Shown here: positions 5,974 through 14,999 of the stretch, in pieces
Numbering within the stretch: position 1 is the first letter of the stretch
Layout of the letters: the number at the start of each line of letters is the position of its first letter
Source: Streptomyces sp. ISL-36
GTDB lineage: Bacteria > Actinomycetota > Actinomycetes > Streptomycetales > Streptomycetaceae
Assembly (NCBI RefSeq): GCF_018614205.1
Contig: NZ_JAGGOS010000081.1
Span: forward strand, 21,185-85,184
Reading direction: 5' to 3'
Length of the DNA stretch: 64,000 bases
Made by a program: the position numbers and the translations under genes
The notes under the pieces: generated by a model
Database searches by the model: none
Told to the model about the DNA's origin: nothing
Seen by the model: the letters and a program-made list of their open reading frames with translations, nothing else

Positions 5974-8598
5974 CCGGGGCGGAAGCGCCCCGGCGATCAG
6001 GGGTGGCCGGTCGGGACTGGTCCCCGGACCGGTGAAGGGGTCGGTGTCGCCTCCGTACGCGGGGCCGTCCCCGTGCGCGCCACCGGGCGTGTCGGACGAA
6101 GGGAAGAACACCTCAGTGGCGGACTCGTCCGTCCGGGTCAGCACCGCCCAGAAGCTGCCGCGCGTCCACGTCCCCGTGTTCAGCGGGTCGTTGTCGGCGA
6201 AGGTGTACGGGGCGTACTGCCGTCCGGTCGGGTCGGGCTGGGTGAACCGCCCCCAGAACCCGTTGTAGAGGTGGTGGTCGAGCACGTGCGCGCTGCGCAG
6301 CAGCTGGTACGCGCCCCGGTACCGGAAGGGGTTGACGGCGGCCGCCGGACCCGTCGCCGTCACCGCGCCGTGCGGCGTGTAGCGGTACCGCGCGGCCAGA
6401 GCCCCCTGCTCGTCCAGGAGCGCGAGCACCGAGCCCTGCTGGTCCGTCACGGCCCAGTACTGCCGTCCGTCGGCCGTCAGGACCGCGAGCAGGGTGCCGT
6501 CCGGAGTGCGGACGAAGTCCGTGGGCGTGCCGTCGTCCCGGACGCGGACCACGCCCACCTGGCTGTGGGTCAGGACATGGGTGACCGTGCGACCGTCGAC
6601 CGTGGTCTCGGTGATCCGGCGAGGCGTCTCGTGGCCGAGTCCGTCGTAGGCGATGTCCACCACCCGCTGTCCGCCGAACACCCCGGTGAGCGTCTGCCGG
6701 GTGATGCTGTACGCGAACGAACCGGTCGGGTTCTCCTCCTCGACGAAGTTCCCGGCCCCGTCGTAGGCGAACGTGGTCCGGCCGAACAGCGTCACCTGTC
6801 CCGCCTCGTTGAGGGTGAACCGGACGTCTCCCAGCCGCACGAGATGGTTCGCCTCGTCGTAGGCGTACTCCACCTCGCCCGCTCGTACCAGCCGCTTCAA
6901 CTCGTCGTACGCGTAACCGGTGAACTCGCCGTCCACGACGGTGTGCCGGAGCACGTCGCTGTCCGCCCCGCCGCCCGCGCAGTAGCCGTACTCGAGGGTG
7001 AGCAGCACCTCCCCGGACCTGTTCCGCACCGTCAGCGCGGTCCTGCGGCCGGAGGCGTCGTAGGTGACGTCCTGCACGGCCGGGCCGAAGTCCACGGAGG
7101 TCAGCCGGCCCGCCGCGTCGTGCGAGAGCAGCGCCGTGGCGCCCACCGGAGTGGTGACGGACGCCGGACGGCCCGCCGCGTCGTGCGTGTAGCGGGCCGT
7201 ACCGCCGGGCGTGGTCAGTGTGGTGAGCAGGCCGTCCGCGTCATGACCGGCACGGATCTCCTCCGACCCGGCGTCGTCCGTGCGCACCGCGGCCGTCAGC
7301 CGGTCGCCGGCCGCCGTACGGACCCAGTCGAAGGCGTAGGACCAGCCGGGCCCCGACTTGCGGACGGTCCGGCCGAGCCCGTCGTGGGTCAGCGCGATCA
7401 GGGTCTCGCCGGTGTCCTCGTCCGTCACCTCGACCGGCCTGCCGGCCGCGTCGTAGCGGTACCCGCTGGTGCGGCCGTCGCCGTCGGTCACGCCCGTGAT
7501 CCGGTTCAGCGCGTCGTACCGGAACGCGGTGGTGCCCAGCGGGGCGGGCGGAACCACCCGCGTGAGCCGGCCCGAGGGGTCGTAGCGGAAGGCGGTGGTG
7601 GCACCGTTGCCGTCGGTGAGCCGGGTGAGCCGGCCGTGGCCGGGGTCGTACGCGCGGGTGTCGAGCGGAGTCCGCCGGCCCGCCGCCCGCGTGGTGACGA
7701 CGCGGCCCGTCTCGTCGCGGTGCAGCACGAGTTCGTTGCCCGCGGGGTCCCGCAGAGAGCTGGGCAGCCGGGGGTGGGACGGGTCGTTGTAGGCGGCCGA
7801 GAAGACCCCATGGGTGGGCAGCCGCAGCGAGACCGGCCTCCCCTCCTCGTCGTAGCCACGCACCAGCGTGCCGCCCGCCGCGTCGGTCGACCGGGTGGGC
7901 CGTCCGTCCGCGTCCCATTCTTGGTGCGCCGTGTGGCCCAGGGCGTCGGTCACCGAGATCCGCCGCCCGGCGGCGTCGAACACGTGCACCGTGCGGTGCC
8001 CGGTCGGTCCGGTGACGGTCGTACGGCCCTGCTCGTAGGCGAAACCGATGACGACCGGTCCGTCCGGCCCGGGCCAGCTCACCGACGCGACGGCGGACCG
8101 CTCGTCGTAGGCCAGGCGCACCGGCTCGCCGTCCGGCGGGGTGATCAGCACCAGACGGTTCTGTTCGTCCCAGCCGAGGTCGGTGACGGCCCCGGCGGCG
8201 TCCCACTGCCGTACGATCCGGCCCGCGGCGTCGTACACGAACGCGGCCGCCTGGGCGCCCGAGGGGTCGAGGACCTTGGTGAACCGGCCCTCGCCGTCCC
8301 TGTGCAGCGTCGTGACCCGGCCGTGCGGCCCGGTGACCGTGACCGGCTCACGGCTCCGGTCGATCGTGGCGCCCTCGCCCACGGACAGGGCCCAGCCCGG
8401 GCCGAAACCCTCGTCGAGACGCGCGTGCCCCCGGTGCTCACGCAGCAGCCGCAGATGGCCGCCGGCACCGGCCACCACCAGGTCGAGCCGGCGCAGCACC
8501 GGTTCTCCGGACGCCAGATCGACGAGCAGTTCCGTCCGGTCCCCGAGCGGCAGGCGCCGCACGGCGCGGCGGACTTGGCTGTCCGGAAGCGTGGGCAC
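5965..8598 (-). CDS. RHS/YD-repeat protein embedded in the biosynthetic cluster
   Basis: An 877-residue protein made mostly of YD repeats (many copies of YDAAGR-like motifs), ending in an RHS-core-like block GRFTQPDPTG followed by FADNDPLN. In RHS proteins this block closes the beta-cocoon and precedes a variable tip. Here only about 70 residues follow, rich in Gly, Pro, Asp and Thr, and they match no toxin domain I recognise. The start chosen is GTG 8598, because AGGAG lies six bases upstream; an upstream GTG at 8673 has no such site. No signal peptide or membrane segment is evident. No partner immunity gene is obvious; the next gene downstream is the AbyU-like cyclase, 68 bases away on the same strand. 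A role in the pathway is unknown. Confidence 0.85.
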   Translation of the reverse strand: MPTLPDSQVRRAVRRLPLGDRTELLVDLASGEPVLRRLDLVVAGAGGHLRLLREHRGHARLDEGFGPGWALSVGEGATIDRSREPVTVTGPHGRVTTLHRDGEGRFTKVLDPSGAQAAAFVYDAAGRIVRQWDAAGAVTDLGWDEQNRLVLITPPDGEPVRLAYDERSAVASVSWPGPDGPVVIGFAYEQGRTTVTGPTGHRTVHVFDAAGRRISVTDALGHTAHQEWDADGRPTRSTDAAGGTLVRGYDEEGRPVSLRLPTHGVFSAAYNDPSHPRLPSSLRDPAGNELVLHRDETGRVVTTRAAGRRTPLDTRAYDPGHGRLTRLTDGNGATTAFRYDPSGRLTRVVPPAPLGTTAFRYDALNRITGVTDGDGRTSGYRYDAAGRPVEVTDEDTGETLIALTHDGLGRTVRKSGPGWSYAFDWVRTAAGDRLTAAVRTDDAGSEEIRAGHDADGLLTTLTTPGGTARYTHDAAGRPASVTTPVGATALLSHDAAGRLTSVDFGPAVQDVTYDASGRRTALTVRNRSGEVLLTLEYGYCAGGGADSDVLRHTVVDGEFTGYAYDELKRLVRAGEVEYAYDEANHLVRLGDVRFTLNEAGQVTLFGRTTFAYDGAGNFVEEENPTGSFAYSITRQTLTGVFGGQRVVDIAYDGLGHETPRRITETTVDGRTVTHVLTHSQVGVVRVRDDGTPTDFVRTPDGTLLAVLTADGRQYWAVTDQQGSVLALLDEQGALAARYRYTPHGAVTATGPAAAVNPFRYRGAYQLLRSAHVLDHHLYNGFWGRFTQPDPTGRQYAPYTFADNDPLNTGTWTRGSFWAVLTRTDESATEVFFPSSDTPGGAHGDGPAYGGDTDPFTGPGTSPDRPPLIAGALPPRTV

Positions 8599-8827
8599 GG
8601 GCGACTCCTCAGGAGCGGGATGGGCGGTCGAGCCGGCCCGGCAGGAAGCCGTCCGGCGGGACGCCAGGCTCACTCCGCGCTCTAAAGCACGCCTAAGGCC
8701 GAACCGCAGGGGGCTCGGATCGCCGGCATGAAACTTCTGTTACACATGCCTGGAGGACGGAACCTTTCTCCTAGGCTGGCGGCGGGCCGAGTTCGCTTCC
8801 GGGCCCCCGTTGGGAAGGAGACGCGTC

Positions 8828-11716
8828 ATGGCCGCCCGCATCGCTGACGCAGGGCCGTTACCCACCACCGTCCGTACGGCAGAACTGGACCGTCTGGAGC
8901 GCACCCTGGAGACGGCGCGGAAGGGCCGCTCCACGACGTCGGAGGTCGCCGGAGACCCCGGCACCGGCAAGACCCGGCTGCTGACCGCCCTGACGCGCAG
9001 AGCCGAGGGCCGCGGCGCCCGGGTGCTGCGCGGCCGCTGCTCCGAGGTCGAATCGGCCGTGCCGTACCGCCCGTTCATCCAGGCCTTCTCCACCTGGCAG
9101 GTCGCGGAGATGCCCGGTGGGGCACTGCCCCAGGCGGACGCGCTGATCCGGGCCCTGGCCGACGGACCGGACGAGGCCCCCGACGACGTCGGCAGCCGCT
9201 GTCGCTACTACGCCGAGCTGCGCCGCCTGATCGGCGCCTGCCTCGCCACCGAACACGGCCCGGTGCTGCTTGTCCTGGACGACTACCACTGGGCGGACGC
9301 CGGCACCGCCGAACTCCTCGAGACGCTGATCCACTGGCCGGTGACCGGGGGACTGGCCGTGGTGGTGGCCCACCGGCCCCGGCAGATCCCCGCCGGTGTA
9401 CGGGCGCCCCTGCACGACGGGGTCGAGCAGGGAATCGTCGATCTCGTCGAGCTGCCCGCCCTCGACCTCGCGCAGAGCGCCGCCGTCCTGGGTGTCGCCC
9501 CGGACGACCCGAGCCTCGGCGACCGGCACGAACGCGCCGCCGGAAACCCCCTCTACCTGCTGGCCCTCGCCGCGGCCGGAGCGGCCGCCTCCGAGGAGGG
9601 CGCCGCCGGAGCCCTCGACGCGGCCTCCGCCACCACCCACGACAGCGGTGTCCGGGAGGCCGCCTCCTTGTCGGCCGCCTCCTTGTCGGCCGGGACCTGG
9701 TCGGCGGCGACCTGGTCGGCCGGCGGGCTCGCGGTACGCCTGCACGCCGAGATCACCCCGCTCGACGCGCTCACCCGGACGGTCCTGCAGGCGGCGGCGG
9801 TGCTCGGCGACACCTTCACCGTCGACGCCGTGTCCCAGGTGGCCGGCATCAACCGGACCCGGTGCTGCGCGATCCTCGGCGACCTGCGCCGCCGTGACCT
9901 CGTCCGGCCCGCCGCCGGACCGGGACTGCTGACCTTCCGTCACTTCCTGCTGCGCCAGGCCCTGTACGACGGAATGGACGCCTGCTGGAAGGCGGTCACC
10001 CACCAGCGGGCCCTGACCTGCCTGCGGGCCCAGGGCACCCCCGCCACCGAACTGGCCCCGCACATCGAACGTCTCGGCTCCGGCGCGGACTCCGCCGACC
10101 GGCGCGACCTCGCCACCGCCGCCCGCACGGCCCTGCACCTGGGCCGGCCCGATGTCGCCGCGCGCTGGCTCACCCTGGCGCTGCGACTCGACCGCGCCGC
10201 GCGGGCCGACCGCGCGGCGCCGCCGGACACCGCGCCGGTGGCCGAGGAGCTGTGGCAGTCGGTGGTCCAGCATCTCGCGGCGGCGGGCGACGCCGAGCGG
10301 GTCAGTCTGCTCGTACGGGAGATCCTGACCGGCCGGGCGGGCGAGCTCGGCCCCGGCCGGCCCGAGACGGTGGCGTACCTCTCCGGCGTCCTGGCGGCTC
10401 TGGGCAGGGACGAGGAGGCACAGACGCTGATCGCCGCCGAACTCTCCGTCGAGGCCGTCGACCGGTCTCCGGACGCGGTCGCCCTCCTCCACGTCTCCCA
10501 GCAGGTCGCCAAGGTCCTCGCCGGCCAGGTCCCGGCCCGCGCCGACGTCGAGGCGCTGGTGCGGCGCACGGCCGACGCCGCTCCCGTCACCCGCGCCGGG
10601 GCGCTCGCCCTGCGCGGCATGTGCGCCGTCGTGGCAGGTGACACGTGCTCCGCCGAATGGGCACTCATCTCCGCCGCCCAGACCCTCGACGAACTGGACG
10701 ACGGCCGCCCGGCCGGAGAGCAGGAGAGCACCCTGCTGCTCCTGCTGAGCTGGGCCGAGGCGCTGATGAGCTGGTACGGCCCGGCACACGGCCACGCCGA
10801 GCGGGCGCTGGCCGCCGTACGCGCCAGAGGCGACGCGCATCTGCTCGCTCCGCTCCTGGACACCCTGGGCTATGTCCACTACCAGTCCGGCCGGATGCCG
10901 GACGCGCTGACGGCGGCCCAGGAGTGCAGGGACGTGGCGAAGGCGGCGGGCCGCAGCGACCATGTCGGACTGTCGGACGCCATCACGGCGGCGGCCTGGG
11001 CCCAGTTGGGCCGCCGCAACGCCTCGGCCCGCGCCGCCCGCCCGCCCGCGGGCGATCCGATGGTCTCGCCGCGTACCCCGCTCAACGCCCTCCTCCAGGC
11101 CGAGGCGTATCTCGCGGCCGGAGACGGCGAGGCCGCGTTCGCCCTGCTGCTGCCCCGCCGCGAGGCCTGGCGGGTCTCGGAGCCGGTCGCCGTGCTCGCC
11201 GCCCGCGGCTACGAACTGCTCGCGGCGGCGGCCGTCACGGCAGACCTGGAGACGGTCGGCGTGGAGGCGGCGGACGTGGCCGAGTGGGCGGCCCACTCGG
11301 CGGACGCGGCCGCGGCCGTCGGGATCGCCGAGCAGAGCGGCCACGCGCTCCTGGCCCGCGGCCACGCCCTGCTCAGCAGGCGGCAGACGGCCGAGGCGGC
11401 CCAGTGCTACGAGGAGGCCGTCGAGCTGCTCGGCGTGGACAGCCCGGCCGGCGCACGGGCCCGGGAGCTCGCCCGCGAACGGGCGAGGGAGCTGGCCGGG
11501 GACCCGGCCCGGCGACTCGTGGGCGCGTTGGCGGAGCTCACCGTACGGGAGAAGGAGGTGGCGGCGCTCGCCGGGGAGGGCTGCAAGACCAAGGAGATCG
11601 CCCTGCGGCTGACCGTCAGCCCCCGCACCGTGGACGCCCATCTCACCCGTATCTACAGCAAGTTGGGGGTGAACTCGCGGGCCGAACTGGCCCGGCTCGT
11701 CGCGCTGGCCGGCTGA
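8828..11716 (+). CDS. LAL-type LuxR transcriptional regulator (AAA ATPase + HTH)
   Basis: A 962-residue large ATP-binding regulator of the LuxR family. Walker A is GDPGTGKT near residues 42-49, Walker B is LLVLDDYHWAD near residue 150, and the last 60 residues form a LuxR-type helix-turn-helix starting LTVREKEV. The middle is TPR-like. Such proteins are usually pathway-specific activators in Streptomyces polyketide clusters, and abyssomicin clusters encode one (AbyH/AbmH). The ATG at 8828 has GGAAGGAG seven bases upstream. It is the only plus-strand gene in the cluster part of the window and is divergent from the RHS gene. Its 3' end overlaps the phosphopantetheinyl transferase gene by 64 bases in convergent orientation. 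Confidence 0.92.
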   Translation: MAARIADAGPLPTTVRTAELDRLERTLETARKGRSTTSEVAGDPGTGKTRLLTALTRRAEGRGARVLRGRCSEVESAVPYRPFIQAFSTWQVAEMPGGALPQADALIRALADGPDEAPDDVGSRCRYYAELRRLIGACLATEHGPVLLVLDDYHWADAGTAELLETLIHWPVTGGLAVVVAHRPRQIPAGVRAPLHDGVEQGIVDLVELPALDLAQSAAVLGVAPDDPSLGDRHERAAGNPLYLLALAAAGAAASEEGAAGALDAASATTHDSGVREAASLSAASLSAGTWSAATWSAGGLAVRLHAEITPLDALTRTVLQAAAVLGDTFTVDAVSQVAGINRTRCCAILGDLRRRDLVRPAAGPGLLTFRHFLLRQALYDGMDACWKAVTHQRALTCLRAQGTPATELAPHIERLGSGADSADRRDLATAARTALHLGRPDVAARWLTLALRLDRAARADRAAPPDTAPVAEELWQSVVQHLAAAGDAERVSLLVREILTGRAGELGPGRPETVAYLSGVLAALGRDEEAQTLIAAELSVEAVDRSPDAVALLHVSQQVAKVLAGQVPARADVEALVRRTADAAPVTRAGALALRGMCAVVAGDTCSAEWALISAAQTLDELDDGRPAGEQESTLLLLLSWAEALMSWYGPAHGHAERALAAVRARGDAHLLAPLLDTLGYVHYQSGRMPDALTAAQECRDVAKAAGRSDHVGLSDAITAAAWAQLGRRNASARAARPPAGDPMVSPRTPLNALLQAEAYLAAGDGEAAFALLLPRREAWRVSEPVAVLAARGYELLAAAAVTADLETVGVEAADVAEWAAHSADAAAAVGIAEQSGHALLARGHALLSRRQTAEAAQCYEEAVELLGVDSPAGARARELARERARELAGDPARRLVGALAELTVREKEVAALAGEGCKTKEIALRLTVSPRTVDAHLTRIYSKLGVNSRAELARLVALAG
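9658..9720. repeat. Short in-frame tandem repeats inside the LAL regulator gene
   Basis: Two 15-base copies of GCCTCCTTGTCGGCC are followed by two related ACCTGGTCGGC units. They encode an Ala/Ser-rich segment (ASLSA repeated, then TWSA repeated) between the ATPase domain and the rest of the protein, probably a flexible linker of variable length. Confidence 0.75.
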
Positions 11717-12366
11717 GGGAGGGCGACCGCGGTCGCCAGCAGGCCGCCTCCCGCCGCCCACCGGCCCTCGAACGCGGCCACCTCACGGCCGCCGATCCGA
11801 GGCCCGGGCACCAGCAGCGCGGCCCGGAAGACACCGCGCTCGGGGTCGAACACGATGTCCGCCTCGTGGAAGTCGAGCAGGCGCCCGGTCAGCGGGAACC
11901 ACGCCTTGTACACGGCCTCCTTCGCGCTGAACAGCAGCCGGTCCCAGCGCAGTCGGGGACGGTCGGCGAGCAGGGCCCGGATCCGGTCCCGCTCCCTGGG
12001 CAGCGAAACCGCCTCCAGCAGACCGGACGGCAGCGGTTCGTCGGTCTCGGCGTCCACGCCGAGCGCCGCGCCGTCCTGCTGCCTGGCCACGACCGCCGCC
12101 CGGTAGCCCCGGCAGTGCGTCATACTGCCCACCACACCGGTCGGCCAGGTCGGCGCCCCCCGCTCGCCCGGCACCAACGGGCGGTACGGGACGCCCAGTT
12201 GGCCGAGGGCGAGCGAGGCGCAGTGGCGTACGGTCGTGAACTCGCGGCGCCGCGATTCCACGGCCCGCGCGATCACCGCCTCCTCGGCAGGGAGCAGCCG
12301 GGCATGGGGCGGATCTCCGTACGCCTCGGCCGACACGGCCCAGGCCGGCAGCAGTTCCCGTATCAC
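11653..12366 (-). CDS. Sfp-type 4'-phosphopantetheinyl transferase
   Basis: A 237-residue phosphopantetheinyl transferase. It has the Sfp-type signatures GVDAETDE (Mg-binding) and FSAKEAVYKAW. It would transfer phosphopantetheine from CoA to ACP domains, including the discrete ACP at 2.2-2.4 kb and PKS modules expected left of the window. The start is the GTG at 12366, which overlaps the stop of the metallophosphoesterase gene (GTGA). A longer reading to 12447 lies over that gene and is not needed. Its last 64 bases are antisense to the end of the LAL regulator gene. Confidence 0.92.
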   Translation of the reverse strand: MIRELLPAWAVSAEAYGDPPHARLLPAEEAVIARAVESRRREFTTVRHCASLALGQLGVPYRPLVPGERGAPTWPTGVVGSMTHCRGYRAAVVARQQDGAALGVDAETDEPLPSGLLEAVSLPRERDRIRALLADRPRLRWDRLLFSAKEAVYKAWFPLTGRLLDFHEADIVFDPERGVFRAALLVPGPRIGGREVAAFEGRWAAGGGLLATAVALPQPASATSRASSAREFTPNLL

Positions 12367-13223
12367 GTGGTCTCCTTCACGGGGTCGTGGTGGGCCGCCA
12401 GGATCAGCCGGGGCCCGGCGGGCCGGCCGCCGCCGCGGCGACGCCACTCACGGGGATAGCCCATCGACACCTCCTCGAAGCGGACGCCGTCGTGCCAGGT
12501 CGTCCTCGGGATGTGCAGATGGCCGTAGACGACGGCCGTGGCGCGGAACCGCACATGCCAGTCGGCCGTCGCCCCGGTCCCGCACCACAGGGCGAAGTCG
12601 GGGTGGCGCAGCACCCGGGTGGGCTCGCGGACCAGCGGGAAGTGGTTCACCAGAATCGTGCGTACGTCCGGCCCGAGCGCGTCGAGACGGCGCTCGGTCG
12701 ACTCCAGCCGGGCCCGGCACCAGTCGCCCGCGCCCGCGTACGGCTCCGGGTGGATCAGGGCCTCGTCGGCGCAGACCACCCCGTGGGCGGCGGCCAGCTC
12801 CAGCGCCTCCCGCTCGTCGTGCACCCCGGGCTGCCGGAAGGAGTAGTCGTACAGCAGGAACAGCGGCGCCACGGTCACCGGCCCCCGAGGCCCCTGCCAC
12901 ACCGGGAAGGGGTCCTCGGGCGTGACGACCCCCATCGCCCTGCACAGGCCCACCAGGTGCTCGTACCGGGCGACGCCCCGCAGCGTGACCGGGTCGCGGG
13001 GATGCGTCCAGAGTTCATGGTTGCCAGGCACCCAGACGACCTTGGCGAACCGTTCGCTCAGGAGCCGCAGGGCCCGCTCGATGTCGGAGACGATCTCCCC
13101 CACGTCCCCGGCGAGAATCAGCCAGTCGTCCGCGTGCCGGGGCCGCAGCGCTTCCAGGGCCGCGTCGTTCTCCTCGTACGCCACGTGCAGATCGCTGATG
13201 GCGAGGAGACTGCCGCCGCTCAT
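12363..13223 (-). CDS. Calcineurin-like metallophosphoesterase in the biosynthetic operon
   Basis: A 286-residue metallophosphoesterase with the five family blocks visible: SDLHVAYEEND, LAGDVGE, GNHELW, NHFPL and YGHLHIP. Two metal ions would be bound by these Asp, Asn and His residues. The substrate is not predictable. It is tightly packed between the thioesterase gene (ATGA overlap at its start) and the phosphopantetheinyl transferase gene (GTGA overlap at its end), so it is co-translated with carrier-protein maintenance functions. A repair or resistance role is possible but unsupported by sequence alone. Confidence 0.9.
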   Translation of the reverse strand: MSGGSLLAISDLHVAYEENDAALEALRPRHADDWLILAGDVGEIVSDIERALRLLSERFAKVVWVPGNHELWTHPRDPVTLRGVARYEHLVGLCRAMGVVTPEDPFPVWQGPRGPVTVAPLFLLYDYSFRQPGVHDEREALELAAAHGVVCADEALIHPEPYAGAGDWCRARLESTERRLDALGPDVRTILVNHFPLVREPTRVLRHPDFALWCGTGATADWHVRFRATAVVYGHLHIPRTTWHDGVRFEEVSMGYPREWRRRGGGRPAGPRLILAAHHDPVKETT

Positions 13224-14002
13224 GCGCCCGGCGGCAGCAGGCCGCGGACCAGCTCCGCGACGGCTGCCGCGTGCTCGGTCGGGAAGAAGTGCCCGCCGGA
13301 GAAGACCCGGAGGTCGAACGGGCCGCTGGTGTGCTCGCGCCAGGCCCGCACCTCCTCCGGCGAGGCCTCCGGGTCGCGATCGCCCGCCAGCCCCACGACC
13401 GGGCAGGCCAGCGGGGTCCCCATGGTGGGCTCGTACGAGGCCAGCGCCCGGTAGTCGGCGCGCAGCACCGGCAGCACGAGGCCCAGCATCTCCTCGTCGT
13501 CGAGGAGTGCGGCACCGGTGCCGCCCAGTGAGCGCACCTTGGCGATCAGGGCCCGGTCGTCGCTCAGCCGGTCGGCCGCCGTCCGGGGCCGGGACGGCGC
13601 CCGGCGGCCGGAGAGCAGCAGCACGGCCGGCCCGCCGCCGGGGGCGCCCGCGAGGCGTACCGCCACCTCGTAGGCGAGCGACGCGCCCATGCTGTGCCCC
13701 AGGAACAGCCGTGGCCTCGGGCGCGGCCCGTCCTCCCGGGGGAGGAGCGCCGAGGTGATGCGGTCGGCGAGGGCATGGAGGTCCTCGGCCGGTTCCTCGC
13801 GGTGACGTTCCTGCCGGCCCGGGTACTGGACCGCCCGTACCTCGACGGCCGGTGTCAGCAGGCGGGACAGCGCGAACCAGTAGGCGGCCGAGCCACCGGC
13901 GTGCGGGAAGCAGACCAGCTCGGCGGCGGCGTCGGCGGACGGGTGGAACCGCCGCAGCCACGTCTCCTCCGTCTCCTGTGTCTCTCGCGTCTCCTGGCGC
14001 AT
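13220..14002 (-). CDS. Type II thioesterase (AbyT-like editing thioesterase)
   Basis: A 260-residue alpha/beta-hydrolase of the type II thioesterase family. The start of the domain reads LVCFPHAGGSA, the nucleophile motif is GHSMG with Ser104, and a GGHFFP motif near the end carries the likely His. Such enzymes remove aberrant acyl groups from PKS carrier domains. The N-terminal 15 residues are a low-complexity Glu/Thr/Arg run. The ATG is two bases after the SARP gene stop. Abyssomicin clusters contain a comparable gene (abyT). Confidence 0.92.
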   Translation of the reverse strand: MRQETRETQETEETWLRRFHPSADAAAELVCFPHAGGSAAYWFALSRLLTPAVEVRAVQYPGRQERHREEPAEDLHALADRITSALLPREDGPRPRPRLFLGHSMGASLAYEVAVRLAGAPGGGPAVLLLSGRRAPSRPRTAADRLSDDRALIAKVRSLGGTGAALLDDEEMLGLVLPVLRADYRALASYEPTMGTPLACPVVGLAGDRDPEASPEEVRAWREHTSGPFDLRVFSGGHFFPTEHAAAVAELVRGLLPPGA

Positions 14003-14004
14003 GG

Positions 14005-14778
14005 TCAGCCCGCCAGCGGAAGGTCGAGGAGCCGGTCCGAGGTGAGGATCGCCTGGTGGAGCCGGCGCAGCGAACGGCAGGGCTCGAGACCGAGTTCGGC
14101 ACGCAGTACCTGCTGGGCCGAGCGGTAGACCCGCAGGGCCTCGGCCTGCCGGTCCGAGCGGTAGAGGACCAGCATCAACTGGCGGTAGAACGACTCGCGC
14201 AGCGGATACTGCGCGATCAGCCCGTGCAGCAGGCTGATGACCTCACGGTGCCGCCCCAGGGCGGTCCGCGCCTCGACGGACAGCTCCAGGCAGTCGAGCC
14301 GTTCCTCCTCCAGCCAGGTGGCGAACGCGGACAGCGCGGGCCCCTCGGCGGTCCCGTCCAGCACCGGTCCCCGCACGAGCAACAGGGCGCGCTCGAAGGC
14401 CTCCAGAGCCGCCTCGTACTGCCCCGCGTGCTGCCGTGCGCGACCCGTACGCATCAAGTCCTGGAAGTCGTCGACGTCATAGCCGGCGCCGTCCAGGCGG
14501 AGCATGTAGCCGGACGGCTTGGTCACGATGGCGTCTCCCCGGTGATCGCCGGCGGTGACGAGGAACTTGCGCAGCTGGGACAGGTAGACGTGGACGGCGG
14601 CCGATGCCCGGCGGGGCGGCGCTGTGCTCCACAGCTCGCAGACCAGTTGCTCCTTGGTGGTGACGCGTCCGGCCGCGATGAGGAGCGTGGCCAGCGTCAT
14701 CTCCATCTTGGGAGCGCTGAGGGAGTGGGTGGCCGCTCCGTTCGAGACGAGAAGCGGCCCGAGCAGTTCATAGCGCAT
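14005..14778 (-). CDS. SARP-family transcriptional activator
   Basis: A 257-residue SARP. The N-terminal 95 residues form an OmpR-type winged helix (starting MRYELLGPL, with KEQLVCELW and AVHVYLSQLRK), and the rest is a bacterial transcriptional activation (BTAD) domain ending near GLEPCRSLRRLHQAIL. Proteins of this class bind direct heptamer repeats with 11-bp pitch next to the -10 element. The first gene of a leftward run SARP-thioesterase-metallophosphoesterase-PPTase. ATG 14778 is preferred to GTG 14805 because the domain begins there. A matching repeat pair lies about 185 bases upstream (14962-14980). Confidence 0.92.
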   Translation of the reverse strand: MRYELLGPLLVSNGAATHSLSAPKMEMTLATLLIAAGRVTTKEQLVCELWSTAPPRRASAAVHVYLSQLRKFLVTAGDHRGDAIVTKPSGYMLRLDGAGYDVDDFQDLMRTGRARQHAGQYEAALEAFERALLLVRGPVLDGTAEGPALSAFATWLEEERLDCLELSVEARTALGRHREVISLLHGLIAQYPLRESFYRQLMLVLYRSDRQAEALRVYRSAQQVLRAELGLEPCRSLRRLHQAILTSDRLLDLPLAG

Positions 14779-14961
14779 CGGACACCCCGTAGATAGGGGG
14801 AACACGCTTTCGTGTCCCCTCCGGCCTCACTCTCCGAGGACTTGGCCTGTCCACGCATCGGGGAAAGTACGTACGTATGGTGTTTGGCTGAATTCACGCG
14901 CTCTTTGGCGGCGTGATCCCAAGCCGCCGTCCGTGCCGGCATCCTGCCCTCTGCCAGCGGA

Positions 14962-14980
14962 TTTGGCGGGGCTTTGGCGG
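14962..14980 (+). promoter_or_regulatory. Candidate SARP operator: TTTGGCGG direct repeat at 11-bp pitch
   Basis: TTTGGCGG occurs at 14962-14969 and again at 14973-14980, exactly 11 bases apart, as expected for SARP binding sites. A third copy is at 14904-14911. The pair ends 19 bases before the ATG of the small DUF6059-like gene (15000). No clear -10 hexamer follows, so the regulated promoter is not defined. Confidence 0.5.
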
Positions 14981-14999
14981 CATCGCGGAAGCTCAGGGG

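Noticed and set aside
5965..6200. C-terminal tip of the RHS protein considered as a polymorphic toxin with downstream immunity gene
   Set aside because: The tip is short, Gly/Pro-rich and without toxin motifs, and the downstream gene is the AbyU-like cyclase.
5962..8685. A 907-residue plus-strand open frame opposite the RHS gene
   Set aside because: It is a GC-bias shadow: Arg/Val/Gly/Pro-rich with no domain pattern, while the minus strand shows clear YD repeats and an RHS core.
8858..11761. A 967-residue minus-strand open frame opposite the LAL regulator
   Set aside because: Gly/Arg/Gln-rich shadow translation; the plus strand has Walker motifs, a LuxR helix-turn-helix and a good ribosome site.
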